Of a stretch of 64,000 bases of DNA, positions 44,742 through 57,500 are shown in pieces. Each line of letters begins with the position of its first letter. The stretch's first letter is position 1. The stretch spans positions 1 through 64,000 of the forward strand of contig NZ_JASE01000001.1 in the NCBI RefSeq assembly GCF_000622325.1, given 5' to 3'. The position numbers and the translations under genes were made by a program. This DNA is from Sulfitobacter geojensis (GTDB lineage Bacteria > Pseudomonadota > Alphaproteobacteria > Rhodobacterales > Rhodobacteraceae). The notes under the pieces are model-generated. The model worked only from the letters and a program-made list of their open reading frames with translations. It did not search any database and was not told where the DNA came from.

Positions 44742-44762
44742 GACAAACACACGATATTTGTC
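44742..44762. promoter_or_regulatory. palindromic operator upstream of the TetR/RND operon
   Basis: GACAAA and TTTGTC form a perfect inverted repeat separated by nine bases (21 bp total), 39 bases upstream of the tetR ATG. Size and position fit a TetR-type autoregulatory operator overlapping the promoter. Inferred, not shown. Confidence 0.6.
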
Positions 44763-44847
44763 AATCTGTTTATAAGTTCTCCAGCGTCTTGTGATACGTC
44801 CTGAGTAAGGAGACATTGGTGTGAACCCGCCGCGAACGGCAGGGAGG

Positions 44848-44993
44848 GGTTCTGTCGCAAAGTTTTTGCGGTTGGTTGGACTGGCTCGCAAGAGGTAGGT
44901 GTAGGTTTTTGGGTGTGAAATCGAACGGCCAACCGTGACGGTTGATTTCAAAGCGAACCATTTCCCGAAGAGCGTGATCCTTTACGCTGTATT
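44848..44993 (+). mobile_element. IS6-family 5'-end remnant
   Basis: Starts with the same terminal repeat as the element at 30232 (GGTTCTGTCGCAAAGTT, 17 bases identical) and encodes VDFKANHFPKSVILYAVF, the transposase N-terminus, before the frame breaks. It keeps the 106-base stretch missing from the 30232 copy. The rest of the element is gone, and it lies between the efflux operon and the giant-protein operon in the opposite orientation to the first copy. Confidence 0.75.
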
Positions 44994-45074
44994 CACAATC
45001 GATTGACGTAGCACATAGGGGTTAGAGGACACCGCTGTCCCCTGCCCGGTCCCGCCTTTGCGTAGCGTGTGACC

Positions 45075-48000
45075 TTAGAACTTGGCGATGACGTTCACAA
45101 AGAGACCTTCGTCGTCGAAGGTCAGGTCCGTCAGATCGTCTGAGAACCGTCCGGTGTTGTACCCGACACCCACTTTGACGTTCTTGCCGATATGGCGATA
45201 GGCGGTGCCCAGCAGACCGTATTCGGCCACTCCTGCATCCGTGGCCCGCAGATATCGGCCCTCCAGCAGCAGGTCCCACTTGTGCGTCAGGTGATACCGC
45301 GCGTTCACCACGCCAAGATAGGCGTCGTTGTCAGCCAAGGGGATATCCTCGTCGGGGCTGGATTGGCCCCAGCGTCCGCCGACCTTGGCGCCCAAGGTCC
45401 ATTGCTGGTTCAGATCATAGCTCATATCGAGCGACAGAACGTGGCTCACCTGACGTGGGCCGCGTTCGGTCGTGCTGTCGATCTGCTGGCCTACGGTGTC
45501 CTTGAGGAAACGGTACTTGAACAACACGTTAAGGCGATCGTTCAGCACAGGCCTGTAGGCATAGCCCATCTGCGCATCAATATATTCGCCTGACGTGATC
45601 GAGGTGCCGTCCGTATCGGTATCCGCGTAATCAACCGAGAACAGCAGGCGCTGGTCTTCGCTGATCAGATAGCGGCCGCTGGCGACAAAGAGATAGGCGT
45701 CAGAATCGCGGTTGGCGCCCAATGTCTCGCCGCGATCACGGCGGACTTCGGCACGGCCACTCAGGCTCAGCCCCTGCTCGTTTTCGTACCGCGCACCAAA
45801 TGACAGCGCCTTTCGGTCGAGCGTGCCGTCGATGGCCTCCACCGTGCCGTATTCGAAATTACCGGTCAGGGTGAGCGCCTCTGTGGTGCGGTATTCCACG
45901 CCATAGGTGCTGGTCAGGGATTTGTGGCGCCCGAACATATCATAGGTGTTTTCCCCATAGACATCGACGTTTTCGCCAAGTCTGCGCCGCCCACCGGCAA
46001 CGAACTGGCCGCGGTCGCGCCCTACAAGCGTCGCACCAGAGAATTCTCGCCCGGGATCAAGGGTATACCCCAGATAGACGGAGTTATCGTCTGCAGATGT
46101 GTACGTGAACAGAGCCGCACCAGCAGCGCCCAGCGAGCCGTCGGAAATCTCGCCCTCAAAGGTCCAGTTCTCAGAGAAGCGGTAGCGGATACCAGCCCCT
46201 GCACGGTCGTTTTTCTCAAGCTCGCCCGAGCGTGCCAAAGTGGACTGGCCATAGACATACCACGCGAAATTTTCGCTTTCGGTAAAGGTCGCGCGGACGG
46301 CAGCGTCTGTCCGGCTGCCGTTTTTGTTCGTGGTTCCCAGCGCAAGGCCCGGCGTGTTGCGGTCCAGATGTTCGACGCCGAAATCAAGCGTAAGACGGTC
46401 CGAGACGACATATCTGACCTCGGCACCACCCTCGCGGTCGGTCCGGCCATTTTCGTCTTCAAAGCTGTCGTAATAAACGCGGTAGCTCAGCCGCTCTGTG
46501 GGCTGCATATCGACGGATACACCCCAGAGTTCCTCATCAACAGTGGTTTGATAATCAAGCGTCGAAAAGCCCGCGTCGCGCGTCTCGAAGTAGGCGGCGA
46601 TTGTGCCCGGTGTGGTAACACCGAGATCGGCGAGATCAACTTGCATGCGGGCGGCAACGCCGTCACCTGTACCGTCGACCACGCCGGCCGTCTCGCGGTT
46701 CTCGACGATCAAACCACCGTCGCTGGAGAAGCTTGAGCCAAATCCCGGCCCTTCCGTCTGGGCATATTCCAGCGCGATAAAGCTGCATTCGCTCAATTCC
46801 CACATCACATCGACCGACTGGGCGGTCTGGTCTGCGATGTCGGTCTGTTCAACCATGCCAGTGTAGCCAAGACGCAGGTTGTCGGTCACCCATGCCTCGG
46901 CGCGACCGCCGTAGGTATAGCCGTCGATGCCACCTACCGGAGGAGTGAAGGCATAGTTGGCCACCAGCACGACATCGTATTCCCCTGCCGGGTCGCTGAC
47001 GACGGTCCCGGCAGCGGCGGTTCCGCTGAGCGGTTCAGTCAGGATGATCGTGCCCTGGATATAGTTGATGCGGTAATCCAGCCCCGGCGTCAGCTGGCGC
47101 GTTTCAACCACCCGTCCTGTTGTCCGGTCGCGCAGCTGGATCGACAACTGTTCTGTGTCTACGGCAATGTCCTGACGCTGCAGAAAATACACTGATCCGC
47201 CGGTCCCCATAAACGTGTCGCGTCCGGGCAAACGGTCGGGATTGGCGGCATACCCTTCGACAGAGACGCGTGATTGCCCGCGCGTAGTCGTTTGCGGGCT
47301 GCGGTAGACACCCTGCGCACCATAAAGCGTGCGTTCATCGCGCAGGTAATATCCGCCGTTGATGCGGGACTGGTAATTGCCCCACATGATGTGGCTGCCA
47401 TTGCGCTCGGCGCGCACATAGAATTTGCCGTCGGTCGGGGCACCTTCTTCGAACGTGCTGTCGTCGCCGTAGACCGGATAGGCGTTCTCGCGCTGGAGGC
47501 GGATCAGGACATTGACGGGGTCTTTCTCATCCAGATCGCGGAAGATGTTCTTGAGCTCGTCCTCGCCCGTATCGACAGAGCCTGTCAGGATCCAGCCGTT
47601 CTGTGTCTTGCCCTTGGCGTATCCGGCGAGCCGACCATAGGTATAGGTCTTGTCGTACTCGGCACCCTGCGCATCCACACCACCTTCAAGGCGGTAGCCT
47701 AGGGTCACATCTGCAATGGCGGTATAGAACCATTCGGCGCGCGGGATCAGAATGTCGCGCTCGATATAGGTATCTTCGCCAGCTCCGCTGACCTGCACCG
47801 CGATAGCCTGATCGCCTGCGGGCAGAATGCGTTGAATGACAAAGCTGCCGCCTGGATCGGGGCGCACGACTTCGCCTAATGTGTTCACCACGGCACCTTC
47901 GCTCACGTCCGTTCCGCTGACTGTCACCGCACCGCCATAGACAGGAATGCGGCGGATGCCTGCGGTATCAACGCCAAGCTCGGGTGGAGGCGCAGTGAAA

Positions 48001-48530
48001 TCCGTCTCTTCAAACCCCGGCCCCGCCGGACGGAGCGGCAGCGGCACCGTTTCGTCAAAACGGCCCTGCGCATCATAGACCCGATAGGTCATGATCAGAT
48101 TATCCCCTTCGGGCAGCACAAAAGACGCATCCCCATTGGGCGCGATAGGTGTACGGCTCAGGACACGCGGGCCGCCACGTGCACCAAGATCGGTCACCCG
48201 TACTTCGCCGCGTGTGACGTAGGCGGGATAGTTCATCTGGCTGCGTACGGTAACGCTGTCGCCTGCGCGTGGCGGGCGTTCGTTGGTGACAAGCGCGGTC
48301 AGGCGCGGCTTTACCTCAAGCCCGTCGAAACGCACCTGAAGCTGCGCGCGGGCCAGGGCGATATCTTCACGCGCCTTGGTGGTGGATAACCTTGGATCGC
48401 CCGCAACCTGCTGGCCGTCGATGGCAATACTAAAGCCTTCCTGCGATTGCGCCTGCGTCGCCGCGACAAGAGCCAGCAGCGAAACGCTTGCCAGAGTCAT
48501 GCGGCGTGGGGAGGTCATTATATGCTTCAT
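45075..48530 (-). CDS. predicted outer-membrane beta-barrel protein paired with giant repeat protein
   Basis: Start at 48530, 10 bases after the giant gene stop and preceded by AGGGACAGAG; the open frame continues upstream but overlaps that gene. 1151 residues. A signal peptide is clear (MTLASVSLLALVAATQAQSQ). Residues about 60-260 look like Ig-like or carbohydrate-binding-like domains; from about 270 alternating aromatic strands dominate (VTLGYRLEGG, GYTYGGRAEAWVTDNLRLGY, LFSVDYADTD, NVKVGVGYNTGRFSDDL), ending VNVIAKF with the C-terminal Phe of outer-membrane proteins. No TonB box or plug domain was recognised. It probably sits in the outer membrane and may export or anchor the giant protein (inference). 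I cannot place it in a named family. Confidence 0.8.
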   Translation of the reverse strand: MKHIMTSPRRMTLASVSLLALVAATQAQSQEGFSIAIDGQQVAGDPRLSTTKAREDIALARAQLQVRFDGLEVKPRLTALVTNERPPRAGDSVTVRSQMNYPAYVTRGEVRVTDLGARGGPRVLSRTPIAPNGDASFVLPEGDNLIMTYRVYDAQGRFDETVPLPLRPAGPGFEETDFTAPPPELGVDTAGIRRIPVYGGAVTVSGTDVSEGAVVNTLGEVVRPDPGGSFVIQRILPAGDQAIAVQVSGAGEDTYIERDILIPRAEWFYTAIADVTLGYRLEGGVDAQGAEYDKTYTYGRLAGYAKGKTQNGWILTGSVDTGEDELKNIFRDLDEKDPVNVLIRLQRENAYPVYGDDSTFEEGAPTDGKFYVRAERNGSHIMWGNYQSRINGGYYLRDERTLYGAQGVYRSPQTTTRGQSRVSVEGYAANPDRLPGRDTFMGTGGSVYFLQRQDIAVDTEQLSIQLRDRTTGRVVETRQLTPGLDYRINYIQGTIILTEPLSGTAAAGTVVSDPAGEYDVVLVANYAFTPPVGGIDGYTYGGRAEAWVTDNLRLGYTGMVEQTDIADQTAQSVDVMWELSECSFIALEYAQTEGPGFGSSFSSDGGLIVENRETAGVVDGTGDGVAARMQVDLADLGVTTPGTIAAYFETRDAGFSTLDYQTTVDEELWGVSVDMQPTERLSYRVYYDSFEDENGRTDREGGAEVRYVVSDRLTLDFGVEHLDRNTPGLALGTTNKNGSRTDAAVRATFTESENFAWYVYGQSTLARSGELEKNDRAGAGIRYRFSENWTFEGEISDGSLGAAGAALFTYTSADDNSVYLGYTLDPGREFSGATLVGRDRGQFVAGGRRRLGENVDVYGENTYDMFGRHKSLTSTYGVEYRTTEALTLTGNFEYGTVEAIDGTLDRKALSFGARYENEQGLSLSGRAEVRRDRGETLGANRDSDAYLFVASGRYLISEDQRLLFSVDYADTDTDGTSITSGEYIDAQMGYAYRPVLNDRLNVLFKYRFLKDTVGQQIDSTTERGPRQVSHVLSLDMSYDLNQQWTLGAKVGGRWGQSSPDEDIPLADNDAYLGVVNARYHLTHKWDLLLEGRYLRATDAGVAEYGLLGTAYRHIGKNVKVGVGYNTGRFSDDLTDLTFDDEGLFVNVIAKF

Positions 48531-48540
48531 GGCTCTGTCC

Positions 48541-51500
48541 CTACCGTGTCTTCGCAATTGTTTTTTCAATGACAAGCTTACCTGACCCAAGGCCACGCCA
48601 ACGCTGACGGATCAGCGCTTCCATCGCCCGAAGCCGTTCGCGGCCCATTGTCGGTGTCTCGCCCGCTGCCAACGCATAGGTCAGGCGCAATACCGGATCG
48701 TTGTCCTTGACCCTGGAAAGCAGGTTATCGACTGCCTGGCTCAACCCCGGTTTGGGTTGTGCGGAATTGGCGGCGAATGCCTGCGCTGTCAGATCGATAT
48801 CGACTATCTGGCCCTGCTCTGCACCAAAGTTCATCTTGGCGAACTTACCGGCAGTCAGGCGCACAACGCGCGGGTTTTCGGTGGTGATCCGGAAACCGGT
48901 TGGCAGCGTCCGCTCATCCACTTTCAGCATGAAGTTGCTGCCGATGTTGCGCGGCAACGCGGCACACGGCAAGGAGTAGCGGCCAAACTCGTCGGTGGTG
49001 ATGAGGATACCGTCAGGCGTGACAAGCCGTACGCCAGCGATGCCCGGTTCGCTTCTGTCATCGGGTTCAGGGATGTCGTCAAGTTTGCCGAATTTCCCGT
49101 TCCCCTGATAGCTGTCTTCGATGATCGGACTGCGCAGGGTGCCGGGGCCATCCTGATACCCGTTGCCGTTGCGGTCATGGAACACGCGCCCGATGACATC
49201 GGAGCAGTCAAAGACATGTTCGGGATCAATCCTCACGTCAGCCTCTGCGATGTTGGACACGGGTCTGCCAAAGCGGTTTTCGACAAAGGTGCGGTTTGTA
49301 ATAACACCAAAGCGTCCCGTGCGAACAACGCGCGCAGAGATGCGGATCTCGACTGTTTCAACTGCACCCAGATCACCGCGCCATTCAAGGCGGCGGCCAT
49401 CGGCAAGCGGCTCAACCGGTGCGCCGTCAACGCGTGCACTGCCGGGAGTATAGATCAGGCCAGCAGGCAGCTGGTCGACAAAACGCGCATTGCTCAGCGC
49501 GATCTCGGACTGGTTGCTATAGGACATCACAAAGTTGACCGTTTCACCAAAGACCGCTGTTTGACGATCTGCGGTCTTGGTCGCGTTCACATCTGTGATC
49601 CGATCACAATCCCGCACCGGAATGTTGTTGTTGATGACAATCGGATCGCCCGCTTCGACAGTAAAGCTGGTGTAGAACGGGTTGGCAGGCGCGGAGCTGT
49701 CGGTCAGTAAACCGGTATCACCAGCCGGACCTGCACCGATCACACCGGGATTGTCTGGCAGGAAGGAAGACAGATCCAGATCACCCAGCGACAGCCGGTC
49801 CTGAGACGGTAGCGTTGTTGTTGGATAGGTGATGCCGACGATATAGGTGCCAGCAGCAGTCGCATAGAATTGATAGGAGCCCTGACCTCCGTCACGAACC
49901 ACGGTAATCGGCCCTGACGTACCCACGCCCGTTTGCGTGAACCCGTTGCCGGAGACAGAAATCTGTCCACCGATCAGAATGCGACCATCGTTTTCACAAT
50001 AAAGCACACCTGTCGGGTCATAATCCTCCCGGTCGGGAATACCGTCGCCGTCTCTGTCTGCTGTAGGTGATTCCAACCGGTCAGGGATGCCGTCTCCGTC
50101 AGTATCCGTTGTCAGAACGACAACTTCGCCCACTGCCGGTTCAAGCAGTTGTTCTGAGGCCGCAGCGGCGGTGTTCGGCGCGCCGGGTTGGCCCGTGCCT
50201 GTGGCGTAGACAATCGTCATCGTGATCGTCCCCGTCTCGCCCGGTGCCAGTACAGCGCCTTCGCCCAACAGGTTGATGTCATTCACACCGTCAAAGGCAG
50301 GGTTGGCAGTTGCTTCGCCAAAACCTTCTGCGGTCAGTTCAATCGGATAGGTCTCCGACATGAGCAATGCGGGGGACAGGAAGGCTTCCAGATCATCTGT
50401 CACCACAATATCGGTTTGCGTAATATTACCGGTGTTGGCCACAGTGATCGTAAAGCGGACCCGCTCAATGGTCGGGAACAGGATTTCACCTTCCTCAGCG
50501 GATTTCACGACCTCGAAGCGCGGCAGCGCCTCGATTTCCGCAATGGTCGGATCGCTGCCCTCGTTGTTGTCATCGGACACCCGTTCGATGGGGGCGCCAT
50601 CCGGTCCGGTTGCGATACCGGTAACCACGTTGCTGAAACCGCCCGCGTCAATGTCGCTTTGTTCCAACGTGACGGTAGCGCGGTATGTCGCAATCGCACC
50701 GGGCACCAGCGTGCCACGCGGCAAGGTGGGGTCTTCGTCGGTGCCAATGTAGACAAGCGGCAAGGTGCGCGGGTTCTCGCCCTCCAGATCGGTAAGAATA
50801 TCCGTTAAAGTCAGCCCCGTCAGAGCCTGACCGCCGGTGTTGGTTACGGTCACAAGGAAGGTTGATTCCTCGCCGACCATTGTGCCGACTTCTTCGACCG
50901 TCTTGAGGATCGAATAATCAGCAGGCGATCCGTCGATCAGGAAGACAGTCGGATCGTCCGTCACATTGCCGTCGTCATCAATACCGTTATCCGAGATATC
51001 AAAGGCGGAGCGGCCGAGTGGACCTGTGCCGGACACGGTTGCGGTGTTGCTTAGTCCACCGGCGTCTATGTCATCCTGTGTCAGCGTATGCGTCACCTGC
51101 CATGTGGCACTTTCGTTGGTGTTCAGCACGTTCGTCACAGCAGCTTCGGTAACTTCGGCAGTGACCGACGCACCATCCAGACGCGTCATCGTGTCGATGA
51201 TGGTCAAATTGCTGATCTGCACCTGTCCGGTGTTCTGGGCGCGAATGGTAAAGACCACCAGATCACCCACATTCGTGCCGCCTGAAGATACGGTTTTGAC
51301 GACTTCGAGCGCGGGCGTGCCCGGAGGCGCGATTGCAAAGACTGTCGGATCATCGGTGGTGTTCCCGTCGTCATCAATGCCGTTGTCCGACATATCAAGC
51401 ACAGGACTACCCGAAGGCGCGCGCGCCACTGCCGTCACCTGATTGGACAGCCCGCCGGTGCTGATATCATCCGCAGTCAGCGTCCGTGTCGCGGTATAGG

Positions 51501-54500
51501 TCCAGATTTCGCCAACGCTCAGGACGTCATCATTGCCGATATCCGTTTCGGGGATACGGGCAAAAGGCGCATCCAGCGTGATCTCTGCTCCACCCAGATT
51601 GGTCATCTCGTCATTGATGATCACGTTACGCAGTGTGGCATTTCCTGTGTTTGCAACGGTGAGCGTAAAGGGCACGGCAGCGCCAAGAGCCGGGGTGATC
51701 TGCTCAACGGTTTTGGTCGCAACCAATGCCCCTTCGGTCGTGGGACCGACCAGCAAAAGCGTATCCTCATCCGAGGCTGTCAGCTCTCCGGGGGCGTCCC
51801 CGATGACCGAAGCCGTGTTCTCCAGCATGCCACTGTCCTGATCGTCCTGTGTGATCACACGCTCAAACGTACAGTCTGTGTTTACGCCATTCGGGGCCAG
51901 CGTTTCGATTTCGCAGGCATAGTTCGCGTCCATGATGTCGCTGACAACCAGATCGGTCAGCGTGACATTGCCTGTGTTACGGACTTCGAAGAAGTAGGTC
52001 AGCGTCGATCCCGGCTCTCCATATGGGGACGGCGACGCAGTTTTCGAAAGCGCAACAGACGGTTCAGGCTCTGGCGTTTCAATCACCAGTGTCTCGCTTG
52101 TGCCTACACCTTCGCCTTGCGGCGTCACGGCGCTTACCTCGGCGGTGTTCGTGATGCTGCCGGCGTCGATATCGTCCTGTGTCACCATGGCGGTGCCGGT
52201 ACAGATCAGCTGTGCTTCACGCACAAGGACGTCCTGCTGACACTCGAAATCTTCAAGCATGTCATCGCGGATCACCACATTGCGCAGGGTCTGTTTGCCG
52301 GTGTTTGTCGCCGTTAGCGTATAGGTCAGCTCCTGCCCCGGTCCGACAATCGGCAACGGCGCTGCGGTCTTTTCGAGCGAGATTTCGGAGGTGATGTCTG
52401 CGATCACGGTCACATTGCTTGGCGGTGAGAAAACCTGCGTGTCGTCAGCACCGAATACGGTTTGGGCGAAAGCTTCGTTCAGGACATTGCCGCGGTCCAG
52501 ATCTACCTGCGTTACGGGATAGTCGGCCGTACAGGTGACCATTTCACCGGGGATCAAATCGGGGTCGTCCACCGTTGGCGTGAAGCATTCGATCTGGCCG
52601 ATAAGCGTATCTGACACAGTCACCGGTGCCGCGAAGGCGCGTTTGCCGTCGTTGGTCACGTCAAAGGAGAAGGTCAGCGTCTCGCCCAGTTCGGTAAAGG
52701 TCGTATCTTCTGGCACGGACTTCAAAATCGACAGCGACGGGATACCGCCGTTCGGAATGGTTGCCGATGTAAGCGGCGTGATGGTCGCCCCGTCCGTCGC
52801 GCTTGCGATGTTGGTCACGCTGCCCAGACGGACGTCTGTCGCCGTCACTGTATAGACACCGGTACAGGTGAACGTCTCATCCGGCAGCAGACCTGCATCG
52901 GGGAATGCGTCGCAGGTGATACCGGTTGCCGGGATCAGATTATCGCTGACCGTAATCGGCGTCATGATGGTGGTATTGCCGGTGTTGGTTGTGACGTATG
53001 TATAGGTTACCTGCGCGCCGGTGATGAACTGTTCCGGTGGAAGGTCCTGTGGAGTTTTGGTCAGCGCCAGCGCCGGTGTCTGTTGTGCAAGGATCGTTTC
53101 GGTCGCGGGATCAGAGGTCGTCCCGTCGGTTGTGGCCGTCGCGACGTTCACGATCTGACCGTCGTCGATGTCCTGCTGGATGACAGCATAGGTGCCAAGA
53201 CAGGCCAGACGGGCGTCAGGCCGCAAGCCACCAAGGGGCACAGGATCACAGACAACGGAACCGCCATTATCCGTGATACGCGGATCTGACACCACGATCG
53301 GGCCGGGCAGCGTGACGTTGCCGGAGTTGAGAACGGTAAAGTTATAGGTAAGCACCTGACCAACTGTCGAATATGTAGCCGGACCGTCTGTCGCCAGACG
53401 TTTGGTCAGTTCCAGTTCAGGTTCGCGTTCGATGATAAAGGTCGCCGGGTCATCAGCGGTGTTACCGTCGCTGTCGATACCGTTGTCGGTCACATCGGTG
53501 ATGGAAGGTCCAACCGGTGGCGCGCCTGTGACTGTTGCACTGTTGCGAACACCGCCTGCATCAATGTCTTCCTGAACCAGCGTGTAGAAAGCGCGGTAGC
53601 GGGCTTCTTCGCCTGGCAGCAACACTCCGGCGGATGATCCAAGCGTTGATCCGGCAAAGGTTGGCGTGCCGTTCAAGGCCAGCGGTGTGTTGTCCAACCG
53701 CGTGAGGCGGTCAGAGGCGACACCCACGCTTTGCAGGGTCACGTTACCGGTGTTGCGCACAACGATTACGAATTCCAGACGGCTGCCGACTTCGGGCGCG
53801 CCGCTGACAAGTGTCTTTTCACCCTCGATACCCGGCATAGGGTCGATCACGGTCACGGTGGGATTGTCGCCGCCATTGCCCGGTACGTCATCATCAGAAG
53901 CATCCGAGACTTCAACGCCTTCCACAGTGATCCCGCTCGCGGTGGCCTGGTTGCTGACACCACCTGCGTCGATGTCCTGCTGGGTCAGGATGTGGGTCGC
54001 ACGGTAGGTCCAGATCTCTTCAACATCCAGCACACCGGCTTCACCCGCGTCACCACCTGTCAGCTGTGGCGAGCCCGAAAGCGCGATGATCGTATCGTCA
54101 AGACGGCGCAGCGTGTCATCCAGTTCAAGGTTCAGCACGCTCTGGTTGCCGGTGTTTTCAACCGTAATGGTATACGTCAGGGTTTCCCCGGCAACTGGCG
54201 GCGTTGAAGTCCCGCTCAGATCGACCGTCTTGATCGTTTCCAGCGATGGTGCGCCCTCTTCGGGTGTGACGGAACGTGTCGCACTAATCGTGATGGGGGT
54301 CGGCGTGCCGGGCAAGGTCGCGCTTACGGTTGCAGTGTTGGTAATCGGTGCACCTGCATCGATGTCATCCTGCGTGACAGTATAAAGCGCCGTAAAGCTG
54401 ACGATATCACCGGGGGCGAGCCTGTCCCATGTGCCATTCGCGCCGCTGTCAGAGCTGTCGCCTTGCGGACCATCATCGGTCACCAAAGTATCGCCCGCCA

Positions 54501-57500
54501 CATCAAGCGAGACAGTTCCCGCAGCCGAGGTATGCTGGTCATCAAGGGTCACGTCGTTAAGGGACACGTTGCCCGCGTTGGTGACGGTGTAAGTATAGGT
54601 GACCACCTGATCCACAGTCAGATCGCTGGTCGCGTTGGGTGTCTTGACCATCAACAGTTGCGGATCGGAGATCGCCTCGACGGTGACGCTGTCGGTTTCG
54701 TCGCCCGGTGTGGCAGGCAGGGGCACCTCAGCAGAGCTGACTCGCGCAATGTTTGTGATACCGCCGGCATCAAGGTCTTCGATGGTCACTTCGTAAGCGG
54801 CGGAACATTGCAGCGTATCGCCGGGGGCAAGGCCCGCGCCCGGGATCGGCGCACAGTTCACATTGGCAATTTTATCGTCCGTCACCTGCGGCTGTGCCGT
54901 CAGGGTGATGTTGCCGCTGTTGGTCACCACATAGGTGTAGGTGATCGTCTCTCCCGCTTCGGTGACTTGCGACACATCTGCCGTTTTCAGCAGGCTGAAG
55001 GCAGGCGCATGATCGGGACCGCGGACAAATAATTCGTCATCGGTAGAGGTGGTTTCCTGGCCCGGTGTGTTGGCCGTTCCGGTGCCGGTCGCACGGTTGA
55101 GGAAGCCGCCATAAACAGGGGCGCTGCCGTTCACGGCATCAACGTCCTGCTGGGTGACAACGTAAGAGACGATACAGCTGGCGTTTTCTTGCTCGGGTGC
55201 CAGTGACGGGATTGTACAGCTTGCAGGTGTTGTCGTGCGTTCGTCCTCAAGCGTGACATTGTTCAGCGTTACATTGCCTTTATTGCGCGCAGTCAGGCGG
55301 AACTGGACAACATCGCCCTCACGACTGAACGCGGGCTGGTTGGCCGACAGCACTGGTTCAACAGCTTTTTCGACTTCCAGTTCGGGTCTCGGTGCCGCAA
55401 TCTGTGCGGGCACTTCGGCCGTATCAGTAATATCCTCACCCTGCGGGCTTTGTCCCATCACACTTGCTTCGTTGATGAGGGACTGTGCATCCACATCTTC
55501 CTGAAGCACGACATAGGTGCCTTCACAAATCAATGCTTCATCAGGCGCGAGCGTGACGGTGGGATCAGCAGCAACATCATCGACAGTACAGGTTAGCGTA
55601 GGCACCATCGGGTCCGTGATGCTGACCGCCAACAAGGTCTGGTTGCCCGTGTTCGTTGCCGTGATCCGGTATGTCAGGGTATCGCCCGCTTCTGCCGGGG
55701 CAGGTGAGCCGACAATCACTTTTTCCAGCTCGATGCCGGGGTTCGTTTCGCCTTCTACGACTTTGGTCGCGGCCTCTGATACAATGGCAGTTTCATTCGG
55801 TGTGCCGGGCGCAAAGGTCGTGGTGGCCAGCGCTTCATTGGTCACAGAGCCCAGATCAAGATCATCTTGCGTGACAAGATAATCCCGGAAACAGGTGAAG
55901 CTCTCTCCGACGCCAAAGACGCCTTCGGTCGCCGCATCATAACACACGAAAGGTTCGCCAATGCGATTGTCGTCAATTAAAATATTCTCGGTCAGACCCA
56001 CGAGGGACGTGTTTGAAACGGTGAAGCTATAGCGGATCACATCATCCACTTCGGCAAAGCTCACGTCGCTGGGGTCAGAGTTCTTTATCAGGCTGATCGC
56101 CGGTGCCGCCCCTACGGGGTAAAGAGCGCTATCACCGGGCGACTCAATCGGCTCCGTACCGATGAAACCACTCGCCGTGGCAGTGTTTGTGGTCGAGCCA
56201 AGCTCCAGATCACCGGCAAGCAACGTATAGGTGCCCGAACAGGTAACCGATGCACCGGGCAGAAGCCGCCCGTCTGTCAGCGCAGGACAGCTTGCGTCAG
56301 CCGAAAGCGAATCGTTGATCGTGATCGGACCATCGACAGTCACATTACCATCGTTTGTGAGAATGAATTCGTAGGTGAGAACCGTACCGGTATCAAATGT
56401 GTCAGGCTGGGCGTTTGTGAGGTTTTTCTCAAACAAAAGCGCAGGCATCTGGACCGCAGGAACGGTCGCCGTAACTTCTTCGGAGATAACATCAGCGCCG
56501 TCGATGACGGTTTGCGCAGTCGCAATGTTAACCACCGACCCTGCGTCAATGTCACTCTGTTCCGCCGTCCATGTGTGGGTACAGGATACCGTATCGCCGG
56601 GTGCCACCGGGCCTGTATCACAGGGAAGGCCCGCGCCGATCTGATCGTCATTGATGGTTACGGCACCGGGTGCTGTGACGTTCCCGGTGTTTGTTACGGT
56701 AAACAGATACGTGATCTCGTCACCGACAGCAGCAAAGTTTGTGGCCGAGGCAGGCGCGATTGCCTTGGTCGCCACAAGAACCGGTGACTGCGTTGCATCA
56801 ATAATCACGCCGGAAGGATCGGTTGTCACGGTTTGCGTTGTCGGATCACCGGGGTTGGCGGGGACAAGCGGCTGCGTAACAGAAGCGGTCGCAGAGTTTT
56901 CGAATGAGCCAAGATCAAGATCGCCCTGCTCAATCGCATAGTTGCCGGTACAGGTGATGGATGCACCCGGTGCCAGTGGCGGTGCGGGACAGGCCACGCC
57001 GCCCAGGCCCTGCGCCGCGATCAGCGGATCATCAATGGTCACCGGGGCAGTCAGGGTGAGGGTGCCGGTATTGGTTACGATAAATTCGAACGGGATAAGC
57101 TGATCGACAGCCGTGAAGGGCAGCACGGCCCCTGCCCCGATCTGTTTGGTCGTCGTGATTGCCGGTGCGCCGGATACATTCACTTCGGTCGGGTCGTTCT
57201 CGGTGTTTCCATCGCCCGGGATGCCGTCATCAGAATCGTCAGATACGTTGAATCCGCCTAGCGCGGTGGCGCTGACCTCGGCCGTGTTGCGCACGCCGCC
57301 CGCATCAATGTCCTCTTGCAGCAGAGCGTATGTCGCGCGGTATTCCCATGTCTCGCCGACATCCAGCACGCCGGACGTGCCGCCGTCACCGCCACTCAGC
57401 GCGGGTGACAGGCTTAGAACTGTGCCATCCCGCCGCGTGAAAGTATCGCTCAGCACGACATCGCGCAGCGATACGTTGCCGGTGTTTTGAGCGGTAATCA

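Larger units (their letters stand above)
44704..45074. other. intergenic region between efflux and giant-protein operons
   Basis: 371 bases holding the TetR-type operator (44742-44762), the IS6 remnant (44848-44993) and a 5-bp hairpin GGACA/TGTCC (45027-45040), which may be the terminator of the giant-protein operon. No gene is supported. Confidence 0.5.

Noticed and set aside
45075..48530. TonB-dependent receptor
   Set aside because: No TonB box or plug domain is visible before the barrel; the N-terminal part looks like Ig-like domains.
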